Of a DNA stretch of 64,000 bases, positions 50,511-58,503 are shown in pieces. Position numbers and translations under genes: made by a program. This DNA is from Actinomycetospora lemnae (GTDB lineage Bacteria; Actinomycetota; Actinomycetes; Mycobacteriales; Pseudonocardiaceae). The notes under the pieces were generated by a model that saw nothing but the letters and a program-made list of their open reading frames with translations, made no database searches and was not told the DNA's origin. The DNA lies in assembly GCF_028737315.1 (NCBI RefSeq), contig NZ_JAQZAO010000004.1:1-64000 (forward strand), written 5' to 3'. Position 1 is the first letter of the stretch, and each line of letters opens with the position of its first letter.

Positions 50511-52295
50511 ATGGCGCCGGGAGGGCGGGGATCGGTGAGGCAAGCACCGAGGCTGGTTCACGAGGTCCAGAGGCTGGGCGTCACGGTGTCGGTCGCTGCT
50601 CTGGTCATCGTCCTCCTCGTCGTGTTCCGCCTGGTCTGGTCGGTGGCGGTGACGACGCCCGCGGACAACCGGCTGCAGAGCGGCCTCCTCGCGCTCGAGG
50701 ACTCCCACCAGGCCATGCTCGACATGGACGCCTCGCTGCGCGGCTTCCTCGCGACCGGCGACCAGTTCTTCGCCGACGCCGCCACTGCCGCGGCCCCGCG
50801 CCTCGCCGCGGCCGACACACAGATGGTCAACCTGCTCGAGGAGCCCCAGCTCCGCCAGGACGTGCTGGCCCTGCTGCTGGCCCAGCAGCGGTGGCGCACC
50901 GAGTGGGCCGACCAGGCGCGACGCCTGCCTCCGCCGGGCGGTGCCGAGACGTTCCTCAAGCAGGGCACGGCGCTGTTCGACGACTACCGGGCCCGCAAGG
51001 ACGCCACCCGCGTCGACGTCCTCGACGAGATCGAGTCGGCCGACCGCAGCGGGATCATCGCGCAGTGGGTCGTCGGCGTGCTCCTCGCGGCGGTCGGCGG
51101 GATCACGCTCGTCGTCGCCCTGCGCGGCCGTCGACGGCTCCAGGACCACGTCGTCGCCCCCGTCGACGGGCTGCTCGCCTCGGTGCGGGGCATCGGGGAG
51201 GGGCGTCTGGCGCCCCCCGAGCCCGTCAACGGCTCGGCCGAGCTCGTGGCCCTGCGCGACGGGCTGGCCGACATGACCGTCGCCCTGCGCCGCCAGCGGG
51301 AGGAGGCCGCCGCCCAGGCCGAGCGGCTGCAGGCCCAGACGGACCGGCTGCGCACCATCCTGATCATGGCCCGCGAGATCGCGGGCAGTCTGAACACCCG
51401 CTACGTCATCGACTCGACGGTCCAGGCGGCGGTCGCGGTCACCGACGGCCGGGTGCTGCTGTGGCTGCTCGAGGAGGACGGCAACGGCCTCGAGCTCGCC
51501 TACGACTCCGACCGCGGCGCCGTCTCGCCCTTGGAGACCCACTGCAACCTCGGGGTGGGTGTGGTCGGGCGGTCGGCGCGCTACGGCCAGATCTCGCGCG
51601 GCGACCCCGACACCGGCGAGGACGCGGCGGTGGCCGTGCCGCTGGTCGTCGGTGCGCGGGTCATCGGCATCCTCGAGTGCTACGACTCCCCGGACGGCGA
51701 GGTCGACGGCCAGGCCCTGTCCGCGGTCGAGATGCTCGCGACCCTCTCCGGCTCGGCGATCGAGGCGAGCCGCCTGCACGCCGCCACCGAGCGCCTCTCG
51801 CAGTTCGACCCGCTGACGCAGCTGGCCAACCGGCGGCGGCTGGGCGCGGACCTGGACAGCGCGGTGGCGAACGCCAAGCGGCACTCCTCGCCGATGTCGG
51901 TGATCATGCTCGACCTCGACCACTTCAAGGAGCTCAACGACCGCTACGGCCACCAACAGGGCGACGTCGTGCTCCAGGAGGTCGCGAGCACCCTGCGGAT
52001 CGCGATGCGCGACGGCGAGACGGCCTACCGCTACGGCGGCGAGGAGTTCGCCATCCTCGTCACCCGGGGCGGGCCGGACGACGCCGTCAAGCTGGCCGAG
52101 CGCCTGCGGGCCCGCGTCGAGGAGGACTTCCGGCGCGGCGACAAGCAGCTGGTGACTGCGTCGTTCGGGGTCGCGGGCCTGCCCGAGCACGCCGGCGACG
52201 GCGAGGCCCTGCTCAGCGAGGCCGACCGGGCGCTCTACTCGGCGAAGAACGCCGGCCGCAACCGCGTGCACCGGGCCGGCGGGCTGGTGGACTGA
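50511..52295 (+). CDS. Membrane-bound diguanylate cyclase (CHASE3-like, HAMP, GAF, GGDEF)
   Basis: 594 residues from ATG at 50511 (a GTG at 50535 with a better GGGAGG-type site would remove eight). Order: membrane helix (about 24-45), CHASE3-like periplasmic sensor (50-185, LDMDASLRGFLATGDQFF), second membrane helix (about 187-205), HAMP (to about 265), coiled coil, GAF (290-430, with AVPLVVGARVIGILECYDS) and a GGDEF domain (435-590) with the intact active site YRYGGEEFAIL and the usual DLDHFKELNDRYGHQQGDVVL. It makes cyclic di-GMP from GTP. The product-inhibition I-site position reads RDGE instead of RxxD, so feedback inhibition may be weak. Confidence 0.92.
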   Translation: MAPGGRGSVRQAPRLVHEVQRLGVTVSVAALVIVLLVVFRLVWSVAVTTPADNRLQSGLLALEDSHQAMLDMDASLRGFLATGDQFFADAATAAAPRLAAADTQMVNLLEEPQLRQDVLALLLAQQRWRTEWADQARRLPPPGGAETFLKQGTALFDDYRARKDATRVDVLDEIESADRSGIIAQWVVGVLLAAVGGITLVVALRGRRRLQDHVVAPVDGLLASVRGIGEGRLAPPEPVNGSAELVALRDGLADMTVALRRQREEAAAQAERLQAQTDRLRTILIMAREIAGSLNTRYVIDSTVQAAVAVTDGRVLLWLLEEDGNGLELAYDSDRGAVSPLETHCNLGVGVVGRSARYGQISRGDPDTGEDAAVAVPLVVGARVIGILECYDSPDGEVDGQALSAVEMLATLSGSAIEASRLHAATERLSQFDPLTQLANRRRLGADLDSAVANAKRHSSPMSVIMLDLDHFKELNDRYGHQQGDVVLQEVASTLRIAMRDGETAYRYGGEEFAILVTRGGPDDAVKLAERLRARVEEDFRRGDKQLVTASFGVAGLPEHAGDGEALLSEADRALYSAKNAGRNRVHRAGGLVD

Positions 52296-52299
52296 CGGC

Positions 52300-53931
52300 T
52301 CAGCGCTGGTCCTCCGGCAGCCCGCGCCGGAAGTTGACGTACGACCGGGACGGCGTCGGCCCCCGCTGGTCCTGGTAGCGCGAGCCGTAGACCGGCGAGC
52401 CGTACGGGTGCTCGGCGGGCGACGAGAGCCGGAACAGGCACAGCTGCCCGACCTTCATCCCGGGCCAGAGCCGGATCGGCAGGTTGGCCACGTTCGACAG
52501 CTCGAGCGTCACGTGGCCCGAGAAGCCGGGGTCGATGAACCCGGCGGTCGAGTGGGTGAGCAGGCCCAGACGGCCGAGGCTGGAGTTGTGGGTCGGGATG
52601 AAGGTGTCTCCGACGAGGAACATCCCGTCCTCCGCCCCGACCTGGATGCAGCGCACAGGGCGTGACCCAGTGGGTTGGACGTCGACGATGCCGCGGTGCA
52701 GGTGGTGCCGGCGGTCGGCGGTCTTGAGCCGCGCCACCTTGCGCTCCAGCCGGAACACCTCGAACCACGGCGTGAACGTGACCTGGTGCGCGATGCCCTG
52801 CTCGACGCCGTGGAACGTGACGCGCTTCTTCCGTCGGCGGGGGCGCAGACCGAGGCTCGCGGCGAGCTCGGCGACCCCGTCGGCGAGATCCTCGCGCATG
52901 TTGACGAACTCGCACCGTCCGACCGCGTCGACGAAGCCGTCCGCGTCCATGAGGCCCTGGAGCAGCGCGAGGCGCTGGCCGATGCTGCCGCGGAGGAACG
53001 CGACGGGGATGTGTTTGTTGCCGAGCAGGCCGAGCCCTCGGAGCGCGCTGGAGAGCGACCCGTCCCCGCCGTAACGCCCGCCCGCGTCGCGGGTCCTGCC
53101 GACACGACCCTCGCTGAGCCCGCCGATGCGGTAGGCGTACCGGCCGCTCGCCTGCCACACGTCGTGGCCCGCGGCCCGCATCTCCTCGAGGATCTGCTCG
53201 TCGCCGGACCCACACGTGACCTCGGCCTTCGTGCTGGTGCCGTCGCCCAGCCACACCCCGAGGACGTAGGGGTCGATCGGGAGGTCGGCCTCGGGGCACC
53301 GCACGGCGTTCGCCAGCTCGACGTGGTGGTTCACCTCGGCGTGCCAGCGCAGGCTCGCCGCGATCTCCTCGGTGGTGACGACCTCCGCGGGCCGGTGCCG
53401 CTTCCGGGCGGGCTTCGTCGTGGTCCGCCAGAGGTGGGCGGCGTCCGCGGTGATGACCTCACCGTCGGAGAACCGGACGTCGTAGCACGGTCGCCCGAGC
53501 ATCACCTCGGTCGCCGCGACGACCCGGATGGGCCGGCCGTCGAGGCCGAAGACCTCGTCGCCGACGCGGACCTCGCCCATCGTCGTCCAGCCCGTGGGCG
53601 TCGGGATCGGCGTGTCGACCGCGAGGGCCTTGCCCTCCAGGCGACCCGCGATGTCCTCCGGCAGCGAGATGACCTCGTAGGTCGAGCCGAGCACGAACTC
53701 GCCCGGGTGCAGCACGAACGCCTCGTCGGGCGGTGGCTCGACCATGCGCGTCAGGTCGTCCTGCTGCAGCGACGGGTCGATGTGCGTGTAGGCGTGGTTG
53801 TTGAACGTGCGGAAGTGCCGGTCGAGGCGCAGATCGACGCTCGAGGGCTGCAGCAGCGTCGCGTCGAACGGGTCGAGCCCGACCCGCCCGGCCGCGATCT
53901 CGGCGCGGATGTCGCCGTCGGAGAGCAGCAC
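52300..53931 (-). CDS. dcd: dCTP deaminase precursor interrupted by an intein
   Basis: 543 residues before splicing. Residues 1-101 ([21 protein letters not shown] ... RLEGK) and 450-543 ([21 protein letters not shown] ... YVNFRRGLP) together make a complete 195-residue dCTP deaminase, the enzyme that turns dCTP into dUTP (or, in bifunctional actinobacterial forms, dUMP). Residues 102-449 are an intein placed inside the active-site motif GK-SSLxR; the first Ser after the intein should be the catalytic Ser (Ser111 in E. coli numbering as I recall it). Without splicing the enzyme must be inactive. The gene is on its own between the GGDEF gene and the Fe-S reductase. ATG at 53931. Confidence 0.95.
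   Translation of the reverse strand: MLLSDGDIRAEIAAGRVGLDPFDATLLQPSSVDLRLDRHFRTFNNHAYTHIDPSLQQDDLTRMVEPPPDEAFVLHPGEFVLGSTYEVISLPEDIAGRLEGKALAVDTPIPTPTGWTTMGEVRVGDEVFGLDGRPIRVVAATEVMLGRPCYDVRFSDGEVITADAAHLWRTTTKPARKRHRPAEVVTTEEIAASLRWHAEVNHHVELANAVRCPEADLPIDPYVLGVWLGDGTSTKAEVTCGSGDEQILEEMRAAGHDVWQASGRYAYRIGGLSEGRVGRTRDAGGRYGGDGSLSSALRGLGLLGNKHIPVAFLRGSIGQRLALLQGLMDADGFVDAVGRCEFVNMREDLADGVAELAASLGLRPRRRKKRVTFHGVEQGIAHQVTFTPWFEVFRLERKVARLKTADRRHHLHRGIVDVQPTGSRPVRCIQVGAEDGMFLVGDTFIPTHNSSLGRLGLLTHSTAGFIDPGFSGHVTLELSNVANLPIRLWPGMKVGQLCLFRLSSPAEHPYGSPVYGSRYQDQRGPTPSRSYVNFRRGLPEDQR
52585..53628 (-). other. Class 3-like intein with LAGLIDADG homing endonuclease inside dcd
   Basis: 348 residues. It starts with Ala ([13 protein letters not shown]) instead of Cys or Ser, and ends in THN before Ser+1. 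The three class 3 marks are present: Trp67 two residues after the block B His65 (ADAAHLW), Cys327 in block F (PVRCIQV) and Thr346 before His347-Asn348. These allow Cys327 to start splicing in place of residue 1. The endonuclease domain has both LAGLIDADG helices: LGVWLGDGT (about 123-131) and [10 protein letters not shown] (about 222-231). The boundaries are fixed by the alignment of the host enzyme and verified at codon level (Ala102 codon at 53628-53626; Asn449 codon ending at 52585). Confidence 0.9.
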
Positions 53932-53975
53932 GGTCGGACCCTATCGGTCACCGGATCGGCGGCGTCGCGAGCGCG

Positions 53976-54016
53976 GAGTTCGCGCGCATAGAAGCAGCGA
54001 ACAGCCCGTTCGCTGC
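53976..54016. repeat. Dispersed hairpin repeat, copy 2
   Basis: The arms gcagcgaac (53994-54002) and gttcgctgc (54008-54016) and the flank ggagttcgcgcgcatagaa correspond, on the opposite strand, to the element at 39484-39525. It lies in the intergenic region between dcd and the Fe-S reductase gene. Confidence 0.65.
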
Positions 54017-54030
54017 ACCAGGCCGGGAAC

Positions 54031-54076
54031 GCGAACGGCGCCCGCGCTGCTCGGAGGCAGCGAGGGCGCCGTTCGC
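54031..54076 (-). terminator. Strong hairpin downstream of the Fe-S reductase gene
   Basis: gcgaacggcgccc (54031-54043) pairs with gggcgccgttcgc (54064-54076), a perfect 13-bp stem, with an inner gctgc/gcagc pairing. It follows the minus-strand gene ending at 54091 by 14 bases and is well placed to end its transcript. Confidence 0.7.
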
Positions 54077-54090
54077 TCGTCCCGGGGAGG

Positions 54091-56595
54091 TCAGTTCTCC
54101 GTCGACGGGTTCTGGACGTTGCCCGCGGTGGCGGCCGTGTCGGGGTCCGAGTCGCCGACGCCGTCGGTCTCGGCGCCCTCGGTGGGCTGACCGCGCTTGA
54201 CCGCCGCGAGCAGCATCTGCGAGACGTCCATGACCTCGGTGCCGACGGCCTTGGCCTCGCTCTGGCGCTCGGTGAGACCGTCGGTGAGCATCACGCGGCA
54301 GAACGGGCAGCCGGTGGCGATCGTGTCGGTCTCGGTGGAGATCGCCTCGTCGACGCGCTCCATGTTGATGCGCTTGCCGATGTGCTCCTCCATCCACATC
54401 CGCGCACCACCGGCGCCGCAGCACAGCGCCCGGTCGGCGTGGCGGGGCATCTCCTTGAGCTCGGCGCCCGCCGCCTCGACCAGCTCGCGTGGCGGCGTGT
54501 AGACCTCGTTGTGCCGGCCCAGGTAGCACGGGTCGTGGTAGGTCACGGTCTTGCGGCCGGAGCCGTTCCCGTTCGACGAGCCGTGCCCGTTCGTCGACCC
54601 CTTCTCCGCGAGGGCCACCGCGGCGGGCGCGGCCTGGTCGCCGTCGTGGCCCGGCGTCCCGTGGCCGTCGGCGGGGATCAGCCCGCGCTCGGTGCCGTCG
54701 GAGTGCGGGCCGTGGTACTGCAGGCCCGTCGCCGGGTTGATGTCGAGCTTCGCGGTGGGCACGGGCGAGGACTCCGGCGCCACGGGCACGAGCTTCTTCT
54801 CGCGCACCAGCTGGTTGAGCAGCTGGGTGTGGTGGACGACCTCGTAGTGCCCGTCGAGCTGCGGGTACTCGCGCCCGAGGGTGTTCATGCAGTGCGGGCA
54901 GGTGGTGACGATCTTGCGCGTCCCCGGCTCGCGACCCTCGAAGACGGCGTCGAGCATCTCCTTGGTCTGCATCGCCATCATCTGGAAGAGGAACTCGTTG
55001 CCCGAGCGCCGCGCCGGGTCACCGGTGCAGCTCTCCTCCTTGCCGAGCACGACGTAGTCGACGCCCGCGATGTGCAGCAGCTCCGCGGTGGCGCGCACCG
55101 TCTTCTTGGCGTTGTCGTCGAACGCGCCGGCGCAGCCGATGAAGAAGAGGTACTCGGTCTCGGAACGCAGCTCGCCGTCGAACTCGGGCACCTCGAAGGG
55201 CAGGTCCTTCGCCCAGTCCATACGGCTGGAGTTGTTCTGGCCCCAGGGGTTGCCCTTGTTCTCGAGGTTGCGGAACAGCACCCCGAGCTCGGCCGGGAAC
55301 TCCGACTCGATCATGACCTGGTTGCGGCGCATGTCGATGATGTGGTCGACGTGCTCGATGTCGACCGGGCACTGCTCGACGCAGGCGCCGCAGGTGGTGC
55401 AGCTCCACAGCACGTCGGGGTCGATGACGCCGAGGGACTCCGCGTCGCCGACGAGCGGGCGGGTGGCCTGCAGGACGTCGGTGCCGCGGTGGCGCTCGTA
55501 GCCCGACTCGGGGACGCCGTGGCCGTGCCCGACCTCGGCGCCGCCGGCGTTCGTGGTGCCGTCCTGGGTGGCCGAGCCCTCGTCGGGCATGTCCTTGCCG
55601 CCGATCATGTACGGCGCCTTCGCGAACATGTGGTCGCGCAGGTCCATGATCAGCAGCTTCGGCGAGAGCGGCTTGCCGGTGTTCCACGCCGGGCACTGGC
55701 TCTGGCAGCGACCGCACTCGGTGCAGGTCGCGAAGTCGAGCATGCCCTTCCAGGTGAAGTCCTCGATCTTGCCGCGACCGAACGACGCCTCCTCGGGCGG
55801 GTCCTCGAAGTCGATCGGCTTGCCCTCGTGCTCGATCGGCGGCAGCGGGCCCAGGGCCTTCGGCAGGCGCTTGGCCGAGACGTTGATCGGCGCGATGAAG
55901 ATGTGGAGGTGCTTCGAGTAGAGCACGACCACGAGGAAGATCAGAGCGACCGCGATGTGCAGCAGCAGGAAGATCGTCTCGAGGACGAAGAGCGTGTCGT
56001 ACGACAGCCCCGAGAAGAGGTAGCCGACGCCGATCGAGGCCCAGGCGCCCGACTCGTAGGGCAGGTTGCCCGCCGCCGAGGCGGTGCCGCGGAAGGCGAA
56101 CAGCGTCCAGACGACGTTGAAGATCAGGAAGAGGATCAGCCAGGCGCCGCCGGTGTGGCTGCCGTAGAAGCGCGAGGTGCGCGCCCGGCGCTCCGGCGCC
56201 TGCTGCACGCGCATGATCGCGAAGGCGATGATCGAGATCAGCACCATGATCGCGATGAAGTCCTGCAGGAAGCCCAGGACCGACCAGCGCCCGATCAGCG
56301 GGATGTGGAAGTCCTCGTCGAACAGGGCGCCGTAGGCCTCGATGTAGACCGTCAGCAGGATGATGAAGCCCCACATCGTGAAGAGGTGGGCGAGGCCGGG
56401 GATGGACCAGCGCAGCAGCTTGCGCTGTCCGAACACCTCGACGAACTGGGCGCGCACGCGCTGGCCGAGGCCTTCGGCGCGCTTCGCGTCGGGCTGGCCG
56501 GAGGCGATCAGGGAGTAGAGCCACCAGGCCCGCCGGGCCGACACCGCGACCACGACCAGGGTCAGGGCGAGCCCCAGGACCAAACGGACGACCAC
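54091..56595 (-). CDS. Membrane-bound Fe-S reductase, heterodisulfide-reductase-like (Rv0338c-like)
   Basis: 834 residues from GTG at 56595 (GGGGAGG upstream). The N terminus has about five to six membrane helices of the NarI/gamma-subunit type (to about 265). Then come two [4Fe-4S] sites, CTECGRCQSQCP and CTTCGACVEQCP, and two CCG domains: FFIGCAGAF ... ESCTGDP ... TCPHCMNTLG, and YHDPCYLGRHN ... RALCCGAGGARMW ... TGCPFCRVML. A Gly/Ser/Asn-rich insert lies between the CCG halves. The layout equals the essential mycobacterial Rv0338c-type reductase, thought to pass electrons between a quinone pool and an unknown partner. The acceptor is not known. Confidence 0.9.
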   Translation of the reverse strand: MVVRLVLGLALTLVVVAVSARRAWWLYSLIASGQPDAKRAEGLGQRVRAQFVEVFGQRKLLRWSIPGLAHLFTMWGFIILLTVYIEAYGALFDEDFHIPLIGRWSVLGFLQDFIAIMVLISIIAFAIMRVQQAPERRARTSRFYGSHTGGAWLILFLIFNVVWTLFAFRGTASAAGNLPYESGAWASIGVGYLFSGLSYDTLFVLETIFLLLHIAVALIFLVVVLYSKHLHIFIAPINVSAKRLPKALGPLPPIEHEGKPIDFEDPPEEASFGRGKIEDFTWKGMLDFATCTECGRCQSQCPAWNTGKPLSPKLLIMDLRDHMFAKAPYMIGGKDMPDEGSATQDGTTNAGGAEVGHGHGVPESGYERHRGTDVLQATRPLVGDAESLGVIDPDVLWSCTTCGACVEQCPVDIEHVDHIIDMRRNQVMIESEFPAELGVLFRNLENKGNPWGQNNSSRMDWAKDLPFEVPEFDGELRSETEYLFFIGCAGAFDDNAKKTVRATAELLHIAGVDYVVLGKEESCTGDPARRSGNEFLFQMMAMQTKEMLDAVFEGREPGTRKIVTTCPHCMNTLGREYPQLDGHYEVVHHTQLLNQLVREKKLVPVAPESSPVPTAKLDINPATGLQYHGPHSDGTERGLIPADGHGTPGHDGDQAAPAAVALAEKGSTNGHGSSNGNGSGRKTVTYHDPCYLGRHNEVYTPPRELVEAAGAELKEMPRHADRALCCGAGGARMWMEEHIGKRINMERVDEAISTETDTIATGCPFCRVMLTDGLTERQSEAKAVGTEVMDVSQMLLAAVKRGQPTEGAETDGVGDSDPDTAATAGNVQNPSTEN

Positions 56596-57094
56596 GACGG
56601 GACCTCCCCGTGATCCGGGCCCGTGGTGGAGGACCCGGTGAGACAACTGAGTTGCTGTGTGGGTTGCTGTGACTGCGTCGGCGGCACTGTAACGGCCGGT
56701 AGGGCCCTCGGCGCTGCGAGAGGTGACAAGAGCTACTCACCGGTAACCGAAGCGGACCTCCACGTCGGTGCGCCGGTGCCACCGCATCGGGCGATGCTTT
56801 GCGAACGTGAACGCGGTCGCGCCACGCCGGAGCGTGATGTCCCGGCTCAGCGTGTGGATCACGATAGGCTCGTCCGGACCAGGAGAACGGGTCGTGGCCA
56901 CCCGTGGGTCGCGGAGGGTTGACGATGTCGCAACGCCTGTGGGGGAGGGCTCGGAGAACGGGTGCTCACGGGCCCCGGGGCGGTGCGACGTGCCGGTCGT
57001 GGGAGGTCTTTGATTCCCTTCGGGCGCCGTGTTTACTCGACCGGTCGAGATCGGCTCCCGGCACCATGACCAGCACGTTCGCGGAGGGATCGCC
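56596..57094. other. About 500-bp divergent intergenic region
   Basis: It separates the minus-strand Fe-S reductase from the plus-strand secretion-like operon, so both promoters should lie here. Short open frames (for example 56768-57013) show no family resemblance and have poor codon pattern. The gcggaggga ribosome site before 57095 is clear. No strong palindrome or consensus promoter is evident to me. Confidence 0.5.
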
Positions 57095-57361
57095 ATGACC
57101 GTCACGTTCCTCGGCGCCGACCTGGTCGCGCAGGCGCCGGGGACCGGCGGGCTCCAGGGATGGATCCAGGACAACATCGTCCCGTTGATCCTCCTGGGCA
57201 TCGCGATCATCATGCTGTGGATCGGCGGCCGCGGTGACAACGCCGGCGTCGCCCGTCGCAGCGTCGGCCTGATCATCGGGCTCATCGCGCTCGGCATCGC
57301 GCTCACGCCTGGTGCGGGCGCCCGCGTGGGCGCGTTCTTCGCCCAGCTCATCACGGGGTGA
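57095..57361 (+). CDS. Small two-helix membrane protein, VirB2-like position
   Basis: 88 residues from ATG at 57095 (GGAGGG upstream). Two membrane helices (about 30-45, IVPLILLGIAIIMLWIG; about 56-72, SVGLIIGLIALGIALTP) are joined by a short basic loop (GRGDNAGVARR), the topology of VirB2/TrbC-type pilins, but without a typical signal cleavage site. It is the first gene of the operon and overlaps the next by 4 bp (GTGA). The pilin-like role is inferred from order and topology only. Confidence 0.65.
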   Translation: MTVTFLGADLVAQAPGTGGLQGWIQDNIVPLILLGIAIIMLWIGGRGDNAGVARRSVGLIIGLIALGIALTPGAGARVGAFFAQLITG

Positions 57362-58503
57362 CGCGGGTGCACATCCGCACCGACGACGAGGTGTACCGCG
57401 TCGACGCCGTCTGGCTCGGCCCGCCGCGGGCGACGTTCCCGTGGCGCGCCCGTTACTCCGCGTACGGCGTCGGCCTGATCGTCATGGTCGTCGTGATGTT
57501 CGTCCAGCGGCGCCTGGGCATCGACCTCGGCTTCTTCTCCGTGGCGTGGGCGCTCCTGATCACCGTCGCGATCACGCGGTTCGTGTCGCGGCGCATCAAC
57601 GACGAGCGCCCGCTGCTGGAGTGGCTGGCGCTGTTCGTGCACGAGCTGCGCGGCCCCCGCGTGCGCCGGCGGCCCGTCGGCGGCGCGCTCACCACGGGCC
57701 ACGTCGCCGTGCGCCGCGACCGGCCGAAGCTCACCGGTGCGCCGACCGCGATCGCCCTGCCGCGCGGCAGCGACCGGCCCGCCCAGCGCGTCGTCAGCCG
57801 CCCGGCGGACGGGGACGAGGCCTGGGGCCCGCCGCCGCGGGACGACGAGGCGGCGCCGGCGGCGAGCGCCGTCCCGGATGCTGCTCCGGCCCCTGCTCCG
57901 GCCCCGTCGCCCACCCCGGCCGCGGAGGACGAGGTCGAGGAGAAGACCCCGGCCGCCCACGTCACCCCGGACGTCGCCGACGTCCGGCCGTCCCACGCGC
58001 GCGCCCGGCGCGGTGCCGGATCGGGCGGCACCCCCGCCGAGCGCCGGCGTCGCACCCGCCCGGCCCGGACCCCCGGCACCCGTGCCGCTGGGGGCGACTT
58101 CGGTCCGCCCTCGAGCGCCGAGGTCGGCGCCACGCGCCCGCCCGGCACCCCGACCCCGACCCATCGGCCGGCCGCCCTGCCGCCCGTCCCGGACCCGCGC
58201 CCCGGCGACGACGCGATGGCCGCCTGGACCGGGTCGCGCGCCCGCCGCGACGCCGTCGCGGCCCACCGCGCGACCGGCCGGAAGCCCGACACCGAGTCCG
58301 ACCCCGACCGCACGCAGCGTCGCCCCGCCCGCCCGCGTCGGCGTCCCGGCTGGCCGATGTCGAACGAACCCGCGGGCTCGGGCTCGACCGCTGCGACCGA
58401 CCAGCCGTTCGGGCCGGGCAGCCGGTCGCGGGACGCCGGCCGGGCCCGTCGGGGCGACCCGGCGGGCGAGGCGCGAGGGGGCGACGGTGCTGCGCCGCGG
58501 TAG
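57358..58503 (+). CDS. VirB3/PrgI-like membrane protein with long disordered tail
   Basis: 381 residues from GTG at 57358. The first 110 residues hold two membrane helices (about 34-50, AYGVGLIVMVVVMFVQ; about 55-75, LGFFSVAWALLITVAITRFVS) followed by NDERPLLEWLALFVHELRGPR, as in the PrgI/TcpE-like VirB3 subunits. The rest (about 130-381) is Pro/Ala/Arg-rich and probably disordered, with many RRR clusters. It overlaps its neighbours at both ends and precedes the VirB4 ATPase, the usual VirB3-VirB4 order. Confidence 0.7.
   Translation: MTRVHIRTDDEVYRVDAVWLGPPRATFPWRARYSAYGVGLIVMVVVMFVQRRLGIDLGFFSVAWALLITVAITRFVSRRINDERPLLEWLALFVHELRGPRVRRRPVGGALTTGHVAVRRDRPKLTGAPTAIALPRGSDRPAQRVVSRPADGDEAWGPPPRDDEAAPAASAVPDAAPAPAPAPSPTPAAEDEVEEKTPAAHVTPDVADVRPSHARARRGAGSGGTPAERRRRTRPARTPGTRAAGGDFGPPSSAEVGATRPPGTPTPTHRPAALPPVPDPRPGDDAMAAWTGSRARRDAVAAHRATGRKPDTESDPDRTQRRPARPRRRPGWPMSNEPAGSGSTAATDQPFGPGSRSRDAGRARRGDPAGEARGGDGAAPR

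Noticed and set aside
56768-57013. Possible 81-residue gene in the divergent intergenic region
   Set aside because: No ribosome site of note, no family resemblance, atypical composition; two other short frames overlap it equally well.
57737-58486. 250-codon N-terminal extension of the VirB4 gene
   Set aside because: Overlaps the coding tail of the VirB3-like gene; GTG at 58487 has a good ribosome site and matches the overlap style of the operon.
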